64,000 bases of DNA, from assembly GCF_019645875.1 (NCBI RefSeq), contig NZ_CP081000.1, positions 3,472,001 through 3,536,000 on the forward strand, given 5' to 3'. The notes beneath the pieces were generated by a model, which saw only the letters and a list, made by a program, of their open reading frames with translations, was not told where the DNA came from and did not search any database. Source of the DNA: Mycolicibacterium senegalense. GTDB taxonomy: Bacteria > Actinomycetota > Actinomycetes > Mycobacteriales > Mycobacteriaceae. A program made the position numbers and the translations under genes. Of the stretch, positions 16,998 to 25,457 are shown piece by piece; within the stretch, counting starts at the first letter, position 1; each line of letters begins with the position of its first letter.

Positions 16998-17990
16998 ATG
17001 CCCCAGCACACCAGTGCACAGCGCCGCCGGACAACGGTGGCGCTGTTTGCCGTAGCCACGTTGGTCTTCGCCCCGGCGTGTGCGGCCGAGCACTCGCCCA
17101 GTTCCTCGGCACCGGCCGCGCCCCAGAGCGACGCCGGATTCGCCCCGTCCGCCCCGGCGCCCGAAGCCGGCCCGTCGATGAAGGACGCACCGGTACCCAC
17201 CGAGGTCAAACGCGACATCGTCAAGACGGCATCGATGTCGATCACCACCGGCAATCCGGCGGCGGTGGCGGACAAGGCGGTCTCACTGGCCACCGACGCC
17301 GGCGGCCGGATCGACAGCCGCTCGGAGGACGCCGGTTCCAGTTCCGGCCGCGCACACATCGCTCTGGCGCTTCGGGTCCCGGCCGCCAAACTCGAAGGCA
17401 CACTCGACGAGTTCAAGAAACTCGGCACGGTGCAGACCGTCGAGGTCCGCGCCGACGACGTGACCTCACAACGGGTCGATCTCGACGCCCGCATCACCGC
17501 CCTCCAGACCTCGGTGGACCGGCTGCTCGGCATCATGCGCGACGCCAAGGACCCCGACGCGTTGATCAAGGCGGAGCAGGCATTGTCGCAGCGCCAGGCC
17601 GACCTCGACAGCCTGCGTGCCCAACGGAACCAACTCGGCGATCAGATCGACTACAGCACAGTCAATCTCGACATCACCGCCGAGCAGATCGGCGGCCCGA
17701 CCCCGCAGTATCAAGGGTTCTGGGGCCAGGTCGAGCGAGGCTGGCACGGCTTGGTGTCGGTGGCCTCGGGCGTGGTGATGCTGTTCGGCCTGTTCCTGCC
17801 GTGGCTGGCGGTCGTCGTCATCGCTGCCGGGATCATCGTGGTGGCGGTCCGGCTGACCAGGTCGCGTCCGGGCTCTCGGTCAGCGTCGGGGCAGGCTGGT
17901 GGGCAGGATCGTCAGCTCCAGGACCAAGGCACTGCCACACACCACGAGCAGGACGGCGAAGGCGATCCAGTCTCGCCGCCGGGGTCGTGA
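16998..17990 (+). CDS. DUF4349-domain membrane-anchored protein
   Basis: 330 residues. The N-terminal hydrophobic segment ends at a Cys (APAC, residue 28), a non-standard lipobox. A Ser/Pro/Ala linker follows, then a DUF4349-like region (residues 65-230) with the characteristic [19 protein letters not shown] block and a coiled coil (residues about 165-220), then a C-terminal membrane helix near 255-290. Function unknown. TACATT lies six bases before the ATG. Its last 111 bases overlap the convergent ecfT-like gene; the charged C-terminal tail there is low complexity and may tolerate this. Confidence 0.8.
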   Translation: MPQHTSAQRRRTTVALFAVATLVFAPACAAEHSPSSSAPAAPQSDAGFAPSAPAPEAGPSMKDAPVPTEVKRDIVKTASMSITTGNPAAVADKAVSLATDAGGRIDSRSEDAGSSSGRAHIALALRVPAAKLEGTLDEFKKLGTVQTVEVRADDVTSQRVDLDARITALQTSVDRLLGIMRDAKDPDALIKAEQALSQRQADLDSLRAQRNQLGDQIDYSTVNLDITAEQIGGPTPQYQGFWGQVERGWHGLVSVASGVVMLFGLFLPWLAVVVIAAGIIVVAVRLTRSRPGSRSASGQAGGQDRQLQDQGTATHHEQDGEGDPVSPPGS

Positions 17991-18722
17991 CGGCGCCGCC
18001 GAGATCTGGCCCGCGCCACCGCGCGCGGTGATGGCATCACCCATCTCGTCGCCGCGGCGCAACGCCACGGTGACGGCTGCGGCCAGCAGGTCGATCAGGT
18101 TGGCCACGCGTTGTTTGCGCCGCGCTCGGAACGTCTCGGCCGGCTCGACGGGCCGCAGCCGGTGCGCCGCATATAAGGTCCGGAATTCGTCGATCAGCAT
18201 CGGAAAAGCCCGCAGCGCCAGCGCAACGGTCACCGCCCAGTCGTGCACGGGGATGCGCAGCACTCGCAGCGGCCGGCCCAGGGTGGCCACCGCCGGCGCG
18301 ATGTCGGCCACATTGGTCGTCCACGACACCAGGGCGCCCAGACCCAGCAACACGATCGACAACGCGGTGATGCGCAGGAAATTGAGCAGCCCGCCCAGAC
18401 CCAGTTGCACCGAACCGATATCGACGAACGGCGAGCCACCGGCGAGCGCGGCGAGCGCCCCACCGATCACCAACAAGATCCACAGGAAGAAGGGAATCGA
18501 CGGCAGCACACCTCGCGGGATGCGGGCCAGCCGCGCGGTCACCAGGACCAGCACGGCGACGAACATGATCGGCACCCATCCGGGGTAGAACGTCAGCAGC
18601 ACGCCGATGCCCGCGACGGCCAGCAGCTTCGTGCCGGCCCACAATCGATGGATGACGGTGTCGCCGGGTACCGGGCGCAACAGCACGACGGGCTTGCGCT
18701 GACCCTGTGTCGGGGCGGTCAT
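17880..18722 (-). CDS. ECF-type ABC transporter, transmembrane coupling subunit EcfT (Rv2325c-like)
   Basis: 280 residues from the ATG at 18722, which overlaps the upstream stop as ATGA. Five or so membrane helices and the CbiQ/EcfT cytoplasmic Ala-Arg-Gly signature are visible: [28 protein letters not shown]. It couples the S component to the ATPases in energy-coupling-factor transporters for vitamins or metals. The partner gene directly upstream supplies both. The 3' end overlaps the convergent DUF4349 gene by 111 bases. Confidence 0.88.
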   Translation of the reverse strand: MTAPTQGQRKPVVLLRPVPGDTVIHRLWAGTKLLAVAGIGVLLTFYPGWVPIMFVAVLVLVTARLARIPRGVLPSIPFFLWILLVIGGALAALAGGSPFVDIGSVQLGLGGLLNFLRITALSIVLLGLGALVSWTTNVADIAPAVATLGRPLRVLRIPVHDWAVTVALALRAFPMLIDEFRTLYAAHRLRPVEPAETFRARRKQRVANLIDLLAAAVTVALRRGDEMGDAITARGGAGQISAAPSRPRRRDWIAFAVLLVVCGSALVLELTILPTSLPRR

Positions 18723-20764
18723 CGGGCACCTCCGGCAGCCGTCGGTGCGAGGGCCAGTTCGCCCTGGTGCAGATGCAGGGTGCGCGGGCACAAGCTTTCC
18801 AGGCCGGTGAAGTCGTGCGAGATGACCACCACGGTCAGCCCGTTGTTGTGCCGCAGATCCTCCAGCAACCGCAGCAGCCCCCGCTGGCTGGCAGCGTCAA
18901 GGCCGGCCAGCGGCTCGTCGAGGATCAGCGCACGCGGTGAGCGGGCCAGCAGCCCGGCCAGCACGACGCGCCGCATCTGACCGCCCGAGAGCTGATCGAT
19001 GCGGCGCTGGGACAGCGCCGCATCCAGTCCGACCATCTCCAGCGCGCCCGCGATGCGATCGTCCTCACGTGCCGCGAATCCTGCGGCCGAGGCGATTTCA
19101 CGTCCGACGGTGCTGCGCATCAACTGCAGGCGGGCGGCCTGGAACGAGATCGCCACCGAGCCCACCTGCTGGGCCACCGGCACCCCGTCGAGCAGGCAGG
19201 CGCCGTAGGTGGGAACGGTCAGCCCGGCCATGATCCAGGCCAGCGTCGATTTGCCGGACCCGTTCAGGCCGTGCACCAGGACACCGTCGCCCTCGTTGAC
19301 GGTGAACGTGATGTCACGCAAAGCCGTTTTCGCCCAGGGAGTTCCGCTGGCGTATTCATGTCCCACACCGGTGAGCTCCAGCACCGGTGCGCCGTGGCCG
19401 GTGCCGGACGTTGCTGCCACGGGCACCGCGGAGGTCTGCACCATGTCGGTGTTGTCGGCGGTGCCGCCGTTACCGCGCAGCGCCACGGTGCGATCGGCGG
19501 AATCGGCCTCGTCGTTGTAATGGGTGATGTGCACCAATGACATCTGGTGGTGATCGGTCAGTCCCGACAACACGTTCATCAACGTGTCGCGCCCCTGCTG
19601 ATCGACCATGCTGGTGACCTCGTCGGCGATCAGCAGCGAGGGTTCGCGGGCCAGCGCGCCGGCGACCGCCAGCCGTTGCAGTTCGCCCCCGGACAGTCCC
19701 CCGGTGTCACGTTCGGCCAACCCGTCCAGCCCGACCTCGGCCAGCAGTCGCTCGACATCGGCGGTGGCGCCGACGGGAAGCCCCCACACCACGTCGTCGG
19801 CCACCCGGGTGCCCAGCACCTGGCTCTCCGGGTGCTGCATCACCACGGCGGTGCCGCCGATGCGGCCCAGGCCCACGGCACCGGCGCGCTCGATACTGCC
19901 CGAAGTGGGTTGGCGTCCGGCCAACATGAGCATGAGAGTGGTCTTGCCCGAGCCGTTCGGCCCCGTCACCGCGACGTGTTCGCCTGGCTGCAGTTCCATC
20001 GACATCGGGCCCAGCGCGTCGCGCTCGACGCCCGGGTAGCGGAACCGCACATCGGTCAGCCGGAGCGGGACAGGCGCCGGGGTTGCCCGCTCGTCGTCGT
20101 CGGCGGCGTCGAGTTTGTGGACGTCGGGGACCCCGAGCAACCTGGCCAGGATGCGCGACAATGCCCACCAACCGATCATGCTCACGGAGGTGATGCTGGT
20201 GATGCCGAGGAACAGCATGAGCAGCGGCCAGTAGTCCAGCATCGTGGCGAAGGTCGTCCGCAGTGGTTCGGCCGCCGCGTCCAGCATGGGAATGCGCTCC
20301 AGGACCGTGGCGATCCCTTCGATACCTGCGCTCAGCGAATCGAAGATCAGGCTGCGCAGTCGCGTCAGCACGGAGAGCGCCGCGATGATCGCCGCTCCGA
20401 ACAGTGCGCCGGCCACGATGGAAGCGCAGAACGCCGTGCCGGTGCCGCGCCCGCGGCGTTTGACCACGCCGGTCAGTCCGCCGATGTAGGCGCAATCGAC
20501 GACCGTCATCGCGCCACCCATGCCCGCGATCAGAAACGCGATCGTGCCGGCGGCGACGGTCGCGGCCAGCAGGACCCGCAGCCGATAGCGGTAGGCCAGC
20601 AGCCCCATCGGCACCGTGCCCAGAACCGAAAGCCCGCCCGCGAACGGCACCACCACGGCGATGATCGCGGTGGCCGCACACAGCGCCGCCATCACCGAAG
20701 CCTGCGCGAGCTCGCCAGGGGTTAGGCCGCGCCGAGGCGTCGTCGCCGGGGGTTTCGCGGTCAT
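18719..20764 (-). CDS. ECF-type transporter fusion: membrane S-like domain plus two ABC ATPase domains (Rv2326c-like)
   Basis: 681 residues from the ATG at 20764. Residues 1-200 are a multi-helix membrane domain resembling a substrate-binding S component. Then come two ABC ATPase domains: the first with Walker [10 protein letters not shown], signature LSGGELQRL and Walker B LLIADE; the second with [17 protein letters not shown] and ALILDEP. Together with the EcfT gene this would be a complete importer. Rv2326c has the same architecture and size. The substrate is unknown and no riboswitch was recognised upstream. A 14-bp palindrome GCCGCGATCGCGGC lies at 20780-20793, close before the start. 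Confidence 0.9.
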   Translation of the reverse strand: MTAKPPATTPRRGLTPGELAQASVMAALCAATAIIAVVVPFAGGLSVLGTVPMGLLAYRYRLRVLLAATVAAGTIAFLIAGMGGAMTVVDCAYIGGLTGVVKRRGRGTGTAFCASIVAGALFGAAIIAALSVLTRLRSLIFDSLSAGIEGIATVLERIPMLDAAAEPLRTTFATMLDYWPLLMLFLGITSITSVSMIGWWALSRILARLLGVPDVHKLDAADDDERATPAPVPLRLTDVRFRYPGVERDALGPMSMELQPGEHVAVTGPNGSGKTTLMLMLAGRQPTSGSIERAGAVGLGRIGGTAVVMQHPESQVLGTRVADDVVWGLPVGATADVERLLAEVGLDGLAERDTGGLSGGELQRLAVAGALAREPSLLIADEVTSMVDQQGRDTLMNVLSGLTDHHQMSLVHITHYNDEADSADRTVALRGNGGTADNTDMVQTSAVPVAATSGTGHGAPVLELTGVGHEYASGTPWAKTALRDITFTVNEGDGVLVHGLNGSGKSTLAWIMAGLTVPTYGACLLDGVPVAQQVGSVAISFQAARLQLMRSTVGREIASAAGFAAREDDRIAGALEMVGLDAALSQRRIDQLSGGQMRRVVLAGLLARSPRALILDEPLAGLDAASQRGLLRLLEDLRHNNGLTVVVISHDFTGLESLCPRTLHLHQGELALAPTAAGGAR

Positions 20765-20834
20765 CGTTCGATTCTGCCAGCCGCGATCGCGGCCGGCGGG
20801 TGCCCGTTGTGTGAGCGAGAGCACGCCCGATGAC

Positions 20835-20862
20835 TAGACTACATAGCAAATCTATGTAATAT
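20835..20862 (+). promoter_or_regulatory. Promoter with embedded MarR operator
   Basis: A -35-like TAGACT (20835-20840), 16-base spacer and -10 TAATAT (20857-20862) lie seven bases before the ATG at 20870. The spacer is filled by a perfect inverted repeat TACATAG-CAAAT-CTATGTA (20840-20858). A MarR dimer bound there would block RNA polymerase, so autoregulation of marR and the MFS gene is the natural reading. Confidence 0.75.
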
Positions 20863-20869
20863 GGTGGGC

Positions 20870-21346
20870 ATGTCGACCCCGACCGAGGATGCCACGGTAT
20901 CCGACAACGCCGAACTCGGCGCTGATCTGCTGTCAGTCGTGGCCCGGTTGAACCGGCTGGCCACCCAGCGCGCCCGGCTACCGCTGCCATGGGCCCAGGC
21001 CCGCCTGCTGTCCACCATCGAGGATCAAGGCGAGGCACGAATCTCCGACCTCGCCTACCTCGACCATTGCTCGCAACCGACCATGACCACGCAGGTCCGT
21101 CGCCTCGAAGATGCCGGCCTGGTGACCCGCACACCCGACCCCGGCGATGCGCGCGCGGTACTGATCCGCATCACCCAGCAGGGTCGGCAGACCCTGGAGC
21201 AAGCCCGGGCCGATCGCGCTGCCGCGATCAATCCGCGGCTCGAACGTTTGAGTGCCGAGGAGCGCACGACGCTGGCGGCCTCCGTCGACATCATTCGACG
21301 GCTGCTCACCGACGTCGACGAGCATCCCCTGTCGCACCAGAACTAG
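20870..21346 (+). CDS. MarR family transcriptional regulator (Rv2327-like)
   Basis: 158 residues from the ATG at 20870; an in-frame ATG at 20861 lies too near the -10 box. The winged helix-turn-helix has the family blocks ISDLAYLDHCSQPTMTTQVRRL and DAGLVTRTPDPGDARAVL (wing with the conserved DxR). Flanking helices form the dimer interface. It likely represses its own operon with the downstream MFS gene and possibly the divergent ECF genes, through the palindrome in its promoter. The inducer is unknown. Confidence 0.9.
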   Translation: MSTPTEDATVSDNAELGADLLSVVARLNRLATQRARLPLPWAQARLLSTIEDQGEARISDLAYLDHCSQPTMTTQVRRLEDAGLVTRTPDPGDARAVLIRITQQGRQTLEQARADRAAAINPRLERLSAEERTTLAASVDIIRRLLTDVDEHPLSHQN

Positions 21347-21364
21347 TTAGGAGTTACCGCCCCG

Positions 21365-22576
21365 ATGTGGCGCCAACCCAAGGCCGTATGGGCCGTCGCT
21401 TTCGCCTCCGTCGTCGCCTTCATGGGCATCGGACTCGTCGACCCCATCCTCAAACCCATCGCCGACAACCTCAACGCCTCACCGTCCCAGGTGTCGCTGT
21501 TGTTCACCAGCTACATGGCAGTGATGGGCGTGGCCATGCTGATCACCGGTGTGGTGTCCAGCCGGATCGGCCCCAAACGCACGCTGCTGCTCGGCCTCGT
21601 GATCATCATCGCCGGGGCCGGCCTGGCCGGGATGAGCGACACCGTCATGCAGATCGTCGGCTGGCGCGCGCTGTGGGGTCTTGGCAACGCCCTGTTCATC
21701 GCCACGGCCCTGGCCACCATCGTGAACTCGGCGAAAGGCTCTGTGGCACAAGCCATCATTCTCTACGAAGCCGCGCTTGGCCTGGGGATCGCGATCGGCC
21801 CGCTGGTCGGTGGCGTCCTCGGCTCGATCTCCTGGCGCGGCCCCTTCTTCGGCGTCTCGGCTCTGATGGCCTTCGCCCTGGTGATCACCGCGTTCCTGCT
21901 GCCGGCCACGCCGCGGGCCGAACGCGCCACCACCCTGGCCGATCCGTTCCGGGCGTTGCGCCACCGCGGCCTGCTCGGCGTCGCGATCACCGCGCTGCTC
22001 TACAACTTCGGCTTCTTCACCCTCCTGGCCTTCACCCCGTTCCCACTGGACATGACCGCTCATCAGATCGGGCTCATCTTCTTCGGCTGGGGTCTGGCGT
22101 TGGCGTTCACCTCGGTGGTCGTCGCCCCGCGGTTGCAACACCGCTTCGGCACGGTGCGGGTGCTGATCCTGAACTTGGTCGCCTTCACCGCGGTGCTGAC
22201 CGTGATGGCGGTGTGGACCGATTCCAAGGCAGTACTGGCCTGCGGTGTGGTGATCGCCGGCCTGTTCATCGGTATCAACAACACTTTGATCACCGAGACG
22301 GTGATGAAGGCCGCTCCGGTCGAGCGCGGCGTGGCCTCGGCCGCCTACAGCTTCCTGCGGTTCGGCGGGGCCGCCGTCGCCCCGTGGCTGGCCGGGGTGC
22401 TCGGCGAGCAGGTGAACGTGCATCTGCCCTACTGGGTCGGCGCGGCCGCAGTGCTGGCCGGTGCCGGTGTGCTGTTCCTGACCCGTCCGCACCTCATCGG
22501 GATCGACGCCGAAGAGGACGAACTCGACGAGCTGACCGACGAGGCCACTGCGGTCACCGTCGGCAGCGACAGCTGA
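21365..22576 (+). CDS. MFS transporter, drug-efflux type
   Basis: 403 residues with about twelve membrane helices. The loop 2-3 motif is SRIGPKRTLLLG, and a long charged tail follows the last helix. The GIGLVDPILKPIADNLNAS opening is typical of DHA1 exporters. It begins 18 bases after the marR stop with TAGGAG as ribosome site, so it is co-transcribed with the MarR gene. Export of a toxic compound sensed by that regulator is inferred. Confidence 0.88.
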   Translation: MWRQPKAVWAVAFASVVAFMGIGLVDPILKPIADNLNASPSQVSLLFTSYMAVMGVAMLITGVVSSRIGPKRTLLLGLVIIIAGAGLAGMSDTVMQIVGWRALWGLGNALFIATALATIVNSAKGSVAQAIILYEAALGLGIAIGPLVGGVLGSISWRGPFFGVSALMAFALVITAFLLPATPRAERATTLADPFRALRHRGLLGVAITALLYNFGFFTLLAFTPFPLDMTAHQIGLIFFGWGLALAFTSVVVAPRLQHRFGTVRVLILNLVAFTAVLTVMAVWTDSKAVLACGVVIAGLFIGINNTLITETVMKAAPVERGVASAAYSFLRFGGAAVAPWLAGVLGEQVNVHLPYWVGAAAVLAGAGVLFLTRPHLIGIDAEEDELDELTDEATAVTVGSDS

Positions 22577-22628
22577 CGGCACGGGCTAAATCCACCCCGA
22601 GCGGGAGCCGAACTTCCACAATGGGTGA

Positions 22629-23306
22629 ATGTCGAAACAGTTCGACGGCGAGGCACGACTGTCGTGGGTTCTGGCGGGCCTGGCCGGCGTGCTGGGGGCG
22701 GCCGCATTCACCCACTCGGCGGGGTACTTCGTCACCTTCATGACCGGCAATACCGAGCGGGCGTTCCTCGGGCTCTTCCAGGGCGAGGAGTGGCTGGCGA
22801 TCGGCGCCGCACTGCTGTTGCTCGCCTTCGTCGGCGGAGTGGTGATCGCGTCGTTGTGCCGCCGCCATCTCTGGGTCAATCATCCCCACGGCGCGACGGT
22901 GCTGACGACGCTCGCCCTGGTGGTGTCCACCGTGGTGGACCTCATCGAGCGTGGCTGGACGGCCCGCGACGTCCCATACGTCCCAATCCTGTTCGTGGCC
23001 TTCGGTATCGGCGCGCTGAACACCTCATTCGTCAAGGACGGTGAGGTGTCCATCCCGCTGAGTTACGTGACCGGGACCCTCGTGAAGATGGGCCAGGGCA
23101 TCGAACGTCATATCAGCGGCGGACAGTTGGCCGATTGGCTCGGCTATTTTCTGCTGTGGGCCGGCTTCGCCGGCGGCGCCGTCATCGGCGGCCTGGTCAG
23201 CGTGGTGGTCAGCGGATCGCAGATGCTGCTGGTGGCCACCGTCGTCTGCGCCATCACCGCGAGCTACACCTACTTCTATTTCGATCGCCACGCGTTGTTG
23301 AAATAG
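22629..23306 (+). CDS. DUF1275 (YoaK-type) membrane protein
   Basis: 225 residues with six likely membrane helices. The DUF1275 signatures are clear: HSAGYFVTFMTGNTER near the N-terminus and the later repeat-like VTGTLVKMGQGIER. Members are membrane proteins of unknown function. The gene is 52 bases after the MFS gene on the same strand. CACAAT lies six bases before the ATG, a weak leaderless pattern. Confidence 0.85.
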   Translation: MSKQFDGEARLSWVLAGLAGVLGAAAFTHSAGYFVTFMTGNTERAFLGLFQGEEWLAIGAALLLLAFVGGVVIASLCRRHLWVNHPHGATVLTTLALVVSTVVDLIERGWTARDVPYVPILFVAFGIGALNTSFVKDGEVSIPLSYVTGTLVKMGQGIERHISGGQLADWLGYFLLWAGFAGGAVIGGLVSVVVSGSQMLLVATVVCAITASYTYFYFDRHALLK

Positions 23307-23334
23307 CCGCCACGCGTTGGAGGCGGCCTGTCGC

Positions 23335-23391
23335 CGAGATCGACGTGAGGGTCGTGATTCGTCGAGTTTCACGACCCTGGTGTCGATCTCG
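23335..23391. repeat. Long interrupted hairpin between convergent genes
   Basis: Arms 23335-23357 and 23369-23391 pair perfectly over 10 outer and 9 inner base pairs, separated by a 4x4 internal mismatch (GTGA against TGGT), with an 11-base loop. It follows the DUF1275 stop by 28 bases. It may serve as a bidirectional terminator, or be a copy of a dispersed palindromic element; no U-run follows. Confidence 0.6.
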
Positions 23392-23478
23392 ATTTGCCAT
23401 ACGCGCTGATCCACGCTCACGACTGACCATCGTGCGGGCTCGCTACGACCGTCGAGACCGCCAATTCGGGACGGCCCG

Positions 23479-23544
23479 ATTCGCATTCGTAACGCCACGG
23501 CGGAAAAACCGGCCAGAAAACGCCATGGCGTTACGCACGCGAAT
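23479..23544. repeat. Second long hairpin in the same convergent gap
   Basis: Two 24-base arms, 23479-23502 and 23521-23544, pair at 21 of 24 positions around an 18-base A-rich loop. It ends 20 bases before the stop of the phytase-like gene on the other strand. As with its neighbour, a terminator role or a mobile palindromic repeat are both possible. Confidence 0.6.
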
Positions 23545-23564
23545 GGTGAGCGGCGCAACCGCGC

Positions 23565-24626
23565 CTACAGCGCGAACAACAGAAACTGCGTGAGCTGGGT
23601 CGGCGAGAAATTGTCGTCGCTGACGGCGATCACCGATTGCCGGCCGTCGGGCAACTTGGGCCCCAACGTGATTCCCTCGATGTTGTCCAGCGGGGCCAGG
23701 CCCGGCGTGGTGGTCAGATCGGCCAGCAGCGTCTTGCTCAGCTGTGTGGAACCGTCGACCACGCTCGCGCGGTAGATCCGCACCGCCACGTGCGTGCCGA
23801 AGCCGCGCTCGATCACCAGAAAGTTCTCGTCGTCGAGCGCGACCAGATCGGACAAACCGTTCATGCCGCCCGGCCCGGCGCTCACCGGGTCCAGCAGATA
23901 CGTGTATCGGCCGTCGACCACGCCGGAATCCGCGTCGAAGCGCACAACGCGGGTCAGCGCGCCGCGCTGCGCGTCGGGCGGTGGACCGTCGTCGTAGCCG
24001 GGGCCTTCCATGGCCGCCCACAAGTACCGCCCATCCGGGGTGAGTGTGAGGCCTTCCAGCGTGCTGTTGCGCCGTGGCCCGTGCTCATCGGCCGACATCT
24101 GGAAGCCGTCCGGTAACGCGAACTCGCCCAGGAAGCTGCCGTCGAGGCCCGCGGTGCGCACCCACGGGTCGAGCAGAATTCCAGCGCCTGGTCCCTCAGG
24201 GCGCCGCTCCCCCTCACTGGTCCAGTACAGCCGTTGCCTGCCGGCATCGAAGGCGATGGCCTCGGGGTCCGGCGGGACCACAGGCGGCACCGCGGCAATG
24301 TCCAGCGGACGGAACGGTTGTCCGTCGCGGTCCAGCCACGGATGGGTACCGACGAACTCGACCTCGCCGATACCGTTGTCCGACAGTGTGATCCGCGCGG
24401 TGTAGAACCGTGCCGGATTCTTGGCGGAGCGGTCGTCGCTGATGACGTAATACAGGTCGGCGGCCGGGTCGTAACTGATTCCCGACAGCCCGCCGATCAC
24501 CGTACCGTCCAGCATGGCTCCCGCAGGCACTTGATGCTGGCCGAGATAGTCCAGGGCGGGCGCGGCTTGCGCCGGCCCACACGCCGACACCACCATGGCG
24601 CCGGCCAACAAGATACGGCGCAGCAT
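23565..24626 (-). CDS. Secreted esterase-like/phytase-like beta-propeller protein
   Basis: 353 residues from the ATG at 24626. The N-terminal signal is LRRILLAGAMVVSACGPAQA, which could be cut at Cys15 as a lipoprotein or after AQA. The body matches the esterase-like activity of phytase family (PF13449 type), with IGGLSGISYDPAADLYYVI, PDPEAIAFD, EGLTLTPDGRYLW and NIEGITLGPKL, a propeller in which these acidic loops usually bind calcium. The substrate is not established. Its start overlaps the VIT gene stop by one base (TGATG), so the two are translationally coupled. Confidence 0.82.
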   Translation of the reverse strand: MLRRILLAGAMVVSACGPAQAAPALDYLGQHQVPAGAMLDGTVIGGLSGISYDPAADLYYVISDDRSAKNPARFYTARITLSDNGIGEVEFVGTHPWLDRDGQPFRPLDIAAVPPVVPPDPEAIAFDAGRQRLYWTSEGERRPEGPGAGILLDPWVRTAGLDGSFLGEFALPDGFQMSADEHGPRRNSTLEGLTLTPDGRYLWAAMEGPGYDDGPPPDAQRGALTRVVRFDADSGVVDGRYTYLLDPVSAGPGGMNGLSDLVALDDENFLVIERGFGTHVAVRIYRASVVDGSTQLSKTLLADLTTTPGLAPLDNIEGITLGPKLPDGRQSVIAVSDDNFSPTQLTQFLLFAL

Positions 24627-25360
24627 CAGGTGATGACGGCGCCGACCAGGATGCCGACCACGTAGGTGGCCGCGATCGCGACAGACCCGAACACCAACTG
24701 CCGCAGCCCGGCCACAGCCACCGGTTTGCGGGTGAACTTCGCCGCTACCGCACCGGCGATCAGCAGACCCACCCCACCGCAGGCCAGACCCGCCCACAAG
24801 GACTGGAAGCCGAGCAGATACGGGATCAAGGGGATGATCGCACCGATCGCGAACATGACGAAGGACGAGCCACCGGCCACCCACGGTGACGGCTTCTCCC
24901 GGGGATCCACTCCCAACTCCTGGACGAGATGAAAGTTCACCGCCTGGTTCTCGTCGCGGTGAATCTCCTCACTGGCCTTCGCCGCGGTTTCGGGTGTCAT
25001 CCCCATCTCCTGAAGCATGGCCACCAGTTCGGCCTGCTCGGCATTGGGGTTGTTCAGGAAAGACCGGCGTTCGACCTTCACCTCGGAATCGACCTGCTCG
25101 TTGGCGGTGGTCACCGAGGTGTATTCGCCCAGCGCCATCGAGAAAGCCCCGGCCAGCAGCCCGGCCACGCCGCTGAGCACCACGGTCTGAGCTGACGCGC
25201 TGGCTCCGACACCGGCGATCAACGCGGTATTGCTGACCAGACCGTCCATCGCACCGAAGGTGGCCGCGCGCAGCCAGCCTCCGGTGACGTCGGCATGCCG
25301 GTGATAACTCACATGCGGCAAGCCGGTGGGCGACAGCGAATTACCGACTGAGTCCGGCAT
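24626..25360 (-). CDS. VIT1/CCC1 family iron/manganese transporter
   Basis: 244 residues from the ATG at 25360. Five membrane helices of the VIT1/CCC1 family are present: GWLRAATFGAMDGLVSN is the first-helix signature, followed by SGVAGLLAGAFSMALGEYTSV. The cytoplasmic metal-binding helix is rich in Glu (ELVAMLQEMGMTPETAAKASEE), then FVMFAIGAIIPLIPYLL. Family members move Fe2+ or Mn2+ out of the cytosol. The first gene of an apparent two-gene operon with the phytase-like protein, and divergent from the acyl-CoA oxidase-like gene. Confidence 0.88.
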   Translation of the reverse strand: MPDSVGNSLSPTGLPHVSYHRHADVTGGWLRAATFGAMDGLVSNTALIAGVGASASAQTVVLSGVAGLLAGAFSMALGEYTSVTTANEQVDSEVKVERRSFLNNPNAEQAELVAMLQEMGMTPETAAKASEEIHRDENQAVNFHLVQELGVDPREKPSPWVAGGSSFVMFAIGAIIPLIPYLLGFQSLWAGLACGGVGLLIAGAVAAKFTRKPVAVAGLRQLVFGSVAIAATYVVGILVGAVIT

Positions 25361-25396
25361 GGTTGCCAGTCTTTCCTGCACAGGTGATGCTTGTCC

Positions 25397-25414
25397 AGCA
25401 AGCCTTGCCTTGCT
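25397..25414. promoter_or_regulatory. Inverted repeat in divergent VIT / acyl-CoA oxidase intergenic region
   Basis: AGCAAG, six bases, CTTGCT lies in the 97-base gap between the two divergent starts. The site could be an operator for either gene. It does not resemble the IdeR iron box. The arms are short, so chance occurrence is possible. Confidence 0.3.
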
Positions 25415-25457
25415 GCCAACAGCAGCACAGCGGCGGCCATACGCGTTACCGTCGGAT

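Noticed and set aside
20765..20860. Riboswitch upstream of the ECF transporter
   Set aside because: The leader is under 100 bases and holds only a short GC palindrome; no cobalamin, thiamin or other aptamer core was recognised.
25361..25457. IdeR iron box upstream of the VIT gene
   Set aside because: The inverted repeat there (AGCAAG/CTTGCT) does not fit the TTAGG-type IdeR consensus.
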